Below are positions 46,901 to 50,027 of a stretch of DNA of 50,027 nt, piece by piece (position 1 is the first letter of the stretch; each line of letters begins with the position of its first letter). The DNA is taken from positions 1-50,027 of the forward strand of contig NZ_FQZK01000032.1 of NCBI RefSeq assembly GCF_900141985.1. The letters are read 5' to 3'. This DNA comes from Nocardiopsis flavescens. Lineage in GTDB: Bacteria; Actinomycetota; Actinomycetes; Streptosporangiales; Streptosporangiaceae. Position numbers and translations under genes: made by a program. Under the pieces are notes generated by a model. It was given only the letters and a program-made list of their open reading frames with translations, had not been told where the DNA came from and made no database searches.

Positions 46901-49900
46901 GCGGCTGAACTGGAGCGACACAGCGGACGGCTCCTCCGAGGACGGCCTGTCCCACAGCGCGGGGGCGACCGCCGAGGGCGGGTTCCGGCCGACCGGCATC
47001 AACACCGGGCACCCGACCTTCGCGGACCACGCCGCCGTGATGACCGCCGCGCCGACCGTGGCGGCCACCAGCCCGGCCGGGGGCTCCACCGACGCGAACG
47101 GCCTCAAGACCGAGACGCCCCACTCCGCCGAGAAGGAGAAGCGGGGGCCGGTCTACCTCATCGAGTTCGACACCACCTGGCTGCTGGGAGCGCGCTCCGA
47201 GAGCGGCCTGCCGTTCCTCAAGGACTCCCACCACCAGCACATCGGCCAGGTCAGCGGCAAGGTGAGCGCCTGGGTGTCCCAGGAGGACGCGGTCCGGCTC
47301 GGCGTCGTCACCGAGGCGCACGCGCGCGACCTGGCCGCCAGGGCGGAGGAGGCCCGCCAGGCCGCCGCGACCATGAGCCGCGACGAGCTGTCCTACGACG
47401 AGGCCCGCGGCGGGCTCACCGACCCGGTCACCGCCTACCGGGAGGCGCACGCCGCCTACCACGCCGAGCTGGCCCGGAACGGGGACGCGGGCCCCTCCCC
47501 CGAGGCCGCCGCCCGGCTGGACGAGGCCCGGGAGAACTACCGTGTCCACGAGGCGAGGTCCGAGGAGCGGCGCGGCGCCTACGAGGAGAGCGCCCGTACC
47601 TGGGCCGAATCGGTCACCGCCTCCCGGCGCGCCTACGACTCCCCCGACGCGCTCTTCGAGTCCCGGGTGCAGCAGGACCGCTCCACCGCGGACACGCTCA
47701 ACGAGCGCGGCGACCTGGCCCGGACACGGATCCAGGAGGCCGCGGACTCCGCCGGGCGGGCGGAACAGGCGCTCGACACGCGCGTTCCGCACCGGGACGG
47801 CCTGCTCGACCGGGACGGCGTCACCGCCCACCAGCAGCGCGTGCTGGACCTGCGGACGGCCGTGGAGGCACTGGCCTCCGACACCGGCGCCCCCCGGGAC
47901 GCGGAGGCCGCGGCCGACCGGCGCGCGCGGCTGGACGCCCTGCTGGACCGGGTGAACACCCTCCTCACCGAGGCCGGGGACCGGCGCGCGGACCTGGCGG
48001 AGGGGGCCGACCGGACCCGGACGGAGATCCGGGACGTGCTCGACCTGATCGAGGCCTCCCGGAACGGGACCGAGCGGGCCGCCACCGACCTCGCGGACCT
48101 GCGGGCCGCGCGGGACCGGGCCGCGGCCGAGCACGGCCTCCTGGTGGAGGACGCGCGCCGCCGGGCCCCCGCCCCGGCCCCCGCCGAGGAGGGGGCGCCC
48201 GCCCCGGCGGCCCCCGACCCCGACCCGCGGCTCACCGACTCCGGGCGGACCCTGGAGGCCCTGGACCTCGACGTGCGCGCCCGCGGCGGCGAGAACGACG
48301 CCCTGGGCCCCCGCCTGGACGGCCTGCTGGCCCGTACGGACGCACTGGCCCGCAACGAGCTGTTCGCCCTCCAGGAGCAGCAGCGCTTCCAGGGCGAGCT
48401 GGAGCGCATCCTCACCGGCCTGGGCGAGAGGCTGGTCGACACGGCCTCGGCCGAGGTCGCACGGGACACCGCGCCGCCGACCACCGCGCTCGGCCGCCCG
48501 GAGCACGGCACCGCCCTGGACGAGGCGACCCACCTGCTGGACCGGCACGGGGCCGACCACCCCCCGCTGCCCCCGCGCGGGGACGGCTTCACCACCCCCG
48601 AGCAGGTGGCCGGCCTGGACGAGCGGGTCGCGGCGTTCGAACAGGACGTGCGGGACTTCGCCGCGCAGCCCGAGCGCAGCCCCGAAGCGGTCGCGGAGAT
48701 GGAGCGGCGGCGCCGGGAGCTGGCCGCCGAGACGGACGGGCTCACCCGGCCGGTGACCGAGCGCGAGGCACAGGTGGCCCCCCGCCTGGGCTCAGCCCGC
48801 ACCGCGGCCGCCGACGCGGGCGCCCGCATCGCACCGGTGCGGACCGCCGTGGACGGGGCCGACGCGCGGATCGCCGATCTGGGGGCCAGGCTCGACGCGA
48901 TCTCCGGCCGGGCCGACGCGCTCTTCGGGGACGGCGCCCCGCCCCGGGGCCCCCTGGCCGGGGCCCGCACCGCCGTCGACGGCCTGCGGGGCCTGCGGGA
49001 CGGCCTGGCCGGCCGGCTGGACGGACCCGAGTCCCGCCACCGGACCCTCACCGAGACGGACATCCCCGCCCTCGCACAGGAGGCGACCGACCTCGCCGGC
49101 CTGCACGGCGACCTGGACGGCCTGCGCGACCGGCTGGACCGCACCGACATCCCGGGCCCGGCCACCCGAGGGGACGACGGCACCGACGACGGCGCTCCCC
49201 CGCCCGACCGCGGACACGACGCCGGGGACGGCGGGACGACGCGGCGCCCGGACCACGGGGGGGACCGCACGGGCGAGCGCCGCGACACGACACCGGACGA
49301 ACGCGACGGCGACGGCGACCGGCGGGACAACAGGTCCGCCGACCGGGACGCCCCCCGGGACGGCTCCGGCACGACCCGGGTCCCGGTGACCTCCTCCCGG
49401 GACACCGGGACCGACGGCGTCACCGCCGACCGCTCCCCGTCCCCGCGCGGCGCGTTCGACGGCCGGTCCGAGGCCTCCTTCGACGACGCCTCGTCGGTGT
49501 CGGACGCCGACAGCGTCTTCAGCACGGCCTCGGACGGCTCCTCCCAGGACGGGCGCAGCGTCTTCGACGGCACCGACGACGCCGACGACCGCGGGCTTCC
49601 GCCCTCCTACGACACCGCCGTGGGCCCGGACGGCACCCGCACGGAGACGCCGCACACCTCCCCGGACCCGGCACCGGACCGCCGCGGCGCGGCCGACGAG
49701 ATCGAGAACGCCGACGGGACGCGGGAGGAGGCGCCCCCGGCCTACGACGCCGAACCCTCCCCGCCGCACTACCCCTACACCGAACTGCTCGACCGCCTCC
49801 TGTCCGGCGGGGACGCCAAGGACACCAAGTTCGCCCCCGACCCCGCCGTGGTCGGCGACCTCTCCTGGCCCAAGGACCTGCGGTCCGTCCTGCCCCCGCC

Positions 49901-50027
49901 CGGGTCCACCGAGGTCCAGGTGTTCAGCGCCCGGGTCCACGACCTGGACACCCTGGGTCCGGACGGACGCTCGCTGACCGGGGAGACGGGCGAGGGCTCG
50001 GGCACCCGCCGCGCACCGGCCGAGGAG
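37989..50027 (+). CDS. Giant protein B: WXG100-like N-terminus and modular core, paralogue of A (3' end outside window)
   Basis: The frame is open from ATG 37989 (GGAGGGGG 6 nt upstream) to the window edge, 4013 residues. Residues 1-245 match the N-terminal domain of A (both contain IAWAIATAKFTFGASL). A proline linker, a second helical block (354-543) and a long acidic disordered region follow. Modules corresponding to A's lie at about 1263-1500 (DYLVSTRFIDLDGVHVD), 1568-2098 (LRRNRKVARQNTELVERML against A's HRRNRRTAELNTETVLARI), 2238-2755 and 2831-3115 (ending PVYLIEFDTTWL). A predicted coiled coil absent from A covers about 3115-3715. From about 3830 the linker that precedes module 1 is repeated, implying that the module array restarts beyond the window. 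Six PPxY motifs lie in the linkers. It is probably a type VII-exported effector like A; its C-terminal activity cannot be seen. Confidence 0.88.
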   Translation, partial: MPLDPNMSDSQRKAIQVLTGIEVPSSNPPAMRSLAEIYDVLSEKLRKDLTELMNTVRGRVRRNFGGQASDFYNRSLNQFTQGENDYLGSAAGISQMLSVELRKGAANAEYMSAMVLVQFAQLLVEIAWAIATAKFTFGASLKWIPIFKMIRSLAMQRILAWFLITVPGHQIISQLFASMDSVIQRIQIANGTRDTWDHDLTKGAHIGGVIEGLVSAGLSGGLGVAFDRQITNLITNRIDVLRTLPDPVPVPPVGRGVPDPVPPPPPLRDIDDVVPPPARQPGPETVPVPDGPPPPRPDVPPTRPDTDIPPPPPPGGRPDPETVPRPDPTPTPRPDPAPDGGPVPTPTPGNAGGGGLNRDLADVFSRHRDEMAVPFATNAPPGANGWNNAANRARFREDMAGAFERNFAATLGADQARRLGSDYADTLVRTWGKPDAGAQLSRTLGDHLPPPVRDHLSRLPQDMLDPVYKHFQSKATWVTHLGVGAGSGAVEGYLGEGLGSAAMGEGFKASVYSATSGASMNTIQQVSTDSALAGIDALSGPPKMPVPEAPPAAPEASPEPEPVTDPAANRTPPQPAEGAGSDRPPGPGPGRNGTDVVVNGDPSGRPDRSGDPDGDGDAATAPDRDTREDEDEYARPSRGQDQPTAPPETGGPARVPEAPAPPQRSGEEDVSETPSTDDRNRGQEEHRGPEQDRNPQQDQDRDTDRDEERARTPEVEEHRAPEQDRNPQQDRNREEGLDRDPQARPVPTADERVEGPVAAPPVGQVGQGGQGGQGNQGNQGNQGGDSRTPRTGNDSRSGEERRDPAPVDPHAPVERDPAVQDGDDRVGAPAPPVTESTQEHGESPSAEADPPVPSTESSDRRDAEQDTRDADDRDAPVPPTESTGDRDAEQDGRNADDRNPGADDRDDARDAPGPHRGDGTPSDTPVPDRTDEVNGRQDDTREEHREERDAPEEEGADARRDDPAVPADPPPAYSFEDQLNPDHGRTDVQETPHTVPPPLSEDGSDDDGTATDTDSVFSRDSESTEAESLFDDTGDLFDDAEGTEAPPAYQDERSGPPAYPYSELPGFPGGKDAKAPVPAPPTVGDLKWLLNPHSVLPPPVPTTVQVFTAEVPLVRLDKNGRPVPPGTDPSPEGGTGSERSGGPVERTPEEEGAPVVTGEEAPAVPVEGPPPPPVTESGVRTDESGTTGREGVDKGKGPATEDSTVREDSSSRRDPERRDPPPAEEETRTTRDDRLADDSSEDRTPPPPGEDGERTPERTADSVDLDYLVSTRFIDLDGVHVDAEQVRTAISESVDRQGYRVPPNVRKEALDHFEKEMRSRPGLGAFFGRDGVSHTVRHGSDRWDFQVRLRGDGGDGAGGYRRATVTGDGEVRTPTMRTDGATHEGKAGGSSSQGTKKGLSTKFNVNPLFLSATPDGWALGPVLSAGASVGLGLRTMTFGGSEKGHTSLEVKGKGAPEVYAADLRVLVDVAAPLGRVPLPQPPPDADGGAPTPDRGPVVVDRGVALVVPGEVKPLSERAPTAMNFRPRPGGEGTAGPAAPPRRPRLEHGGLPLSVSSIVPKGPQPRNGRTYTDLGSWLADTLLPPRTDSKGAPATGKRADAERSWREQFAAKLDNDSIRQYFPAMDQGPVRLTAVLPDGRERVVHLSSPAADYRAKGHSPQVDEFVRHDGTEQTRTDTQGRTSRAGFTFGGGFGIEMRLPGGRVRLDAPVGEYGYTRTWSSQTQDSSKTGLRDTFAMATSDSDDFAAYTVDRDLVVEVDGETGRHEFTGETVELLSVRDARSLDAAARGLPDPHAAPRPGARPPFDHLGGDRITRFDGTRLNGFSWPRTPGDDGGTAEGTPPAGLPDQVTEHLIQQVLTGLAEKLPGIVVPELSRTHSDYARRPGRENAPYFSRSPREHWGLRRNRKVARQNTELVERMLREEFLNNNGDTLASRGGLAIHLDEKAVIDPTRTFTGKEFHRPGLVTVRVKAEFGALSHQGDKGGKAGIRVGGAAKQESGRGKGASHSGTLTAGPGLARGNPEDARGMAKIMGSGGLAASISRAWNRGRSHGLEHKSEQLMLFPDGSEDWGGNVRFTASLHEYDASEQVTGRDESVPLLNTPIDARYTLSTPKMLSGPVSAPPRAGDGEVEALSADDARALVQGALAPPPPPAAPTPPAPAESGGEGRTEGGDGDRTDGTRDDRTDGRGEDRTGERRGEDGDRTEGRGEDRDGDRTDRRADEDGDRTNGTREDTARTPEQERREHAAREDARRARALIDNGVLERVNNDLGGTRGDLGGQAKGLLSSPVSRLQIAGGRKLLHFLDTRGGRSFFERLFSPTGMAGDPATFSPGGQRDTVDMTGGLLSPNDGRADLVTKADPDQVTKMQLTRMQPVLHAETSVNSGASHTVTTSGNARIGANAGGSTNPDKADADSPEDLTPAAARGPIPLTGLSDTWNFLRSGRGTGETGTFTSSLIIVPKAALGYAFQVGGTVTQAAQIMKGWGLAVPGLWSTHYRGWKASLSDLASGYISARDARRAGIVVDRLSENEDGTLEEGSQPEPDDAGNVRIREGFEHTGQRIRPGDPTAALEALSRELDRQGYELTGRSRKRLFDKLTTQLGKSSGTNVPVAVKVRPKGAPVVHASSSGVVRVNLRTTAPEVEYVGSADEMVESHTWKSEDVQSRSHGSGNTVGADHTHLGPAPFSDQYQSPDNQPDHRPLFLTGAGAVGHTTSQDQTRSDTEERVRTVQLETAGPYAKVVQQGTLDLSIEFDRPANPGRGQVHVPFTDKAVIGFDVNGDAGPIRTLYPASYLDFSGADAPRTETGTGTDGGRRIGGGSADDRPDLADAMRDRLSRHRTPGSAGLGEGIVMPTAVGTHGADVRDTAVVTIARSLGWTPAGGDPAPAPGADGGAGRVYTEREIASARAFLADELELDPRYTPIDSVLESIALKSLFSEALGADDGVSLMKIGSLDWRLGVAPDLRDARVLDVLPDSRLNWSDTADGSSEDGLSHSAGATAEGGFRPTGINTGHPTFADHAAVMTAAPTVAATSPAGGSTDANGLKTETPHSAEKEKRGPVYLIEFDTTWLLGARSESGLPFLKDSHHQHIGQVSGKVSAWVSQEDAVRLGVVTEAHARDLAARAEEARQAAATMSRDELSYDEARGGLTDPVTAYREAHAAYHAELARNGDAGPSPEAAARLDEARENYRVHEARSEERRGAYEESARTWAESVTASRRAYDSPDALFESRVQQDRSTADTLNERGDLARTRIQEAADSAGRAEQALDTRVPHRDGLLDRDGVTAHQQRVLDLRTAVEALASDTGAPRDAEAAADRRARLDALLDRVNTLLTEAGDRRADLAEGADRTRTEIRDVLDLIEASRNGTERAATDLADLRAARDRAAAEHGLLVEDARRRAPAPAPAEEGAPAPAAPDPDPRLTDSGRTLEALDLDVRARGGENDALGPRLDGLLARTDALARNELFALQEQQRFQGELERILTGLGERLVDTASAEVARDTAPPTTALGRPEHGTALDEATHLLDRHGADHPPLPPRGDGFTTPEQVAGLDERVAAFEQDVRDFAAQPERSPEAVAEMERRRRELAAETDGLTRPVTEREAQVAPRLGSARTAAADAGARIAPVRTAVDGADARIADLGARLDAISGRADALFGDGAPPRGPLAGARTAVDGLRGLRDGLAGRLDGPESRHRTLTETDIPALAQEATDLAGLHGDLDGLRDRLDRTDIPGPATRGDDGTDDGAPPPDRGHDAGDGGTTRRPDHGGDRTGERRDTTPDERDGDGDRRDNRSADRDAPRDGSGTTRVPVTSSRDTGTDGVTADRSPSPRGAFDGRSEASFDDASSVSDADSVFSTASDGSSQDGRSVFDGTDDADDRGLPPSYDTAVGPDGTRTETPHTSPDPAPDRRGAADEIENADGTREEAPPAYDAEPSPPHYPYTELLDRLLSGGDAKDTKFAPDPAVVGDLSWPKDLRSVLPPPGSTEVQVFSARVHDLDTLGPDGRSLTGETGEGSGTRRAPAEE
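40893..41390 (+). repeat. Inter-module linker of giant gene B, copy 1
   Basis: Residues about 969-1134 contain PPPAYSFED, QETPHT, TDTDSVFSRDS, PPAYQDE, PPAYPYSELPG, GGKDAK, PTVGDLKW and SVLPPPVPTTVQVFTAEV, placed just before the beta-rich modules. The same string of elements recurs at 49490-49990. Confidence 0.8.
44490..44690 (+). repeat. Charged DGDRTDGT-type repeat linker in giant gene B
   Basis: Residues about 2168-2234 are built from imperfect repeats of the type GDGDRTDGTRDDRTDG and RGEDGDRTEGRGEDRDG. They separate module 2 from module 3. The DNA shows matching repeats (gacggcgaccgcaccga). The segment is highly charged with almost no hydrophobic residues, so it is a disordered spacer. 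Confidence 0.75.
49490..49990 (+). repeat. Inter-module linker of giant gene B, copy 2
   Basis: Residues about 3835-4000 repeat the elements of copy 1: SDADSVFSTASD, LPPSYDTA, TETPHT, PPAYDAE, PPHYPYTELLD, GGDAKDTK, AVVGDLSWP and SVLPPPGSTEVQVFSARV. The order matches except that the PPxY-TPHT element now follows the DSVFS element. The copies have diverged, so this is an old internal duplication. Confidence 0.8.

Noticed and set aside
37941..48560. Two long minus-strand open frames (1659 and 1877 codons) opposite giant gene B
   Set aside because: Both are V/G/R/L-repetitive antisense frames. The plus frame is uninterrupted for 4013 codons with homology to A.

Overview
The window is high-GC DNA in which almost all coding sequence has G or C at the third codon position, with GTG/ATG/TTG starts and many 4-bp stop/start overlaps. 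The gene content (WXG100-like N-termini, actinobacterial Tad locus, LamG plus RHS toxin pair, OatA-like acyltransferase) points to an actinomycete, probably Nocardiopsaceae (Nocardiopsis or a relative). The genus is an inference; no rRNA or tRNA gene is present to support it.

Layout. (1) 1-10290, minus strand: a two-gene unit in which a secreted protein with two LamG-like folds is followed by a very large RHS/YD-repeat protein whose C-terminus holds a HINT autoprotease and leaves the window before the toxin tip. A Crp-type dyad lies upstream of the unit. (2) 10640-12700, minus strand: a membrane O-acyltransferase fused to an SGNH domain. (3) 13195-25599, plus strand: giant protein A (4134 aa). 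It has a WXG100-like N-terminus, proline/acid-rich linkers, four repeated beta-rich modules and a C-terminal R-S-E type ADP-ribosyltransferase. A small WXG100-like gene (25738-26106) follows it. (4) 26213-37386, minus strand: a compact Tad/Flp pilus locus. In transcription order it is lipoprotein, secreted protein, CpaB-like, CpaE-like, TadA, TadB, TadC, pilin, TadE, TadE, TadG-like, then a membrane OmpA-domain protein. (5) 37989 to the right edge, plus strand: giant protein B (at least 4013 aa, open at the edge). It is a paralogue of A with the same module order, an added coiled-coil block, and a second copy of its inter-module linker that suggests the module array starts again.

How the parts may work together (inference). 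A and B look like type VII secretion (ESX) exported polymorphic effectors. The 122-aa protein could be a secretion partner. No EccC, EccB, EccD or mycosin gene is in the window, so the machine must be elsewhere. The Tad genes would build a surface pilus, and the RHS/LamG pair is a second, separate contact-dependent toxin type. The window therefore reads as a surface-interaction and effector region.

The most unusual points are the modular A/B architecture, the linker duplication in B, and six PPxY motifs clustered in B's linkers. No CRISPR array, insertion sequence, tRNA or rRNA was seen.
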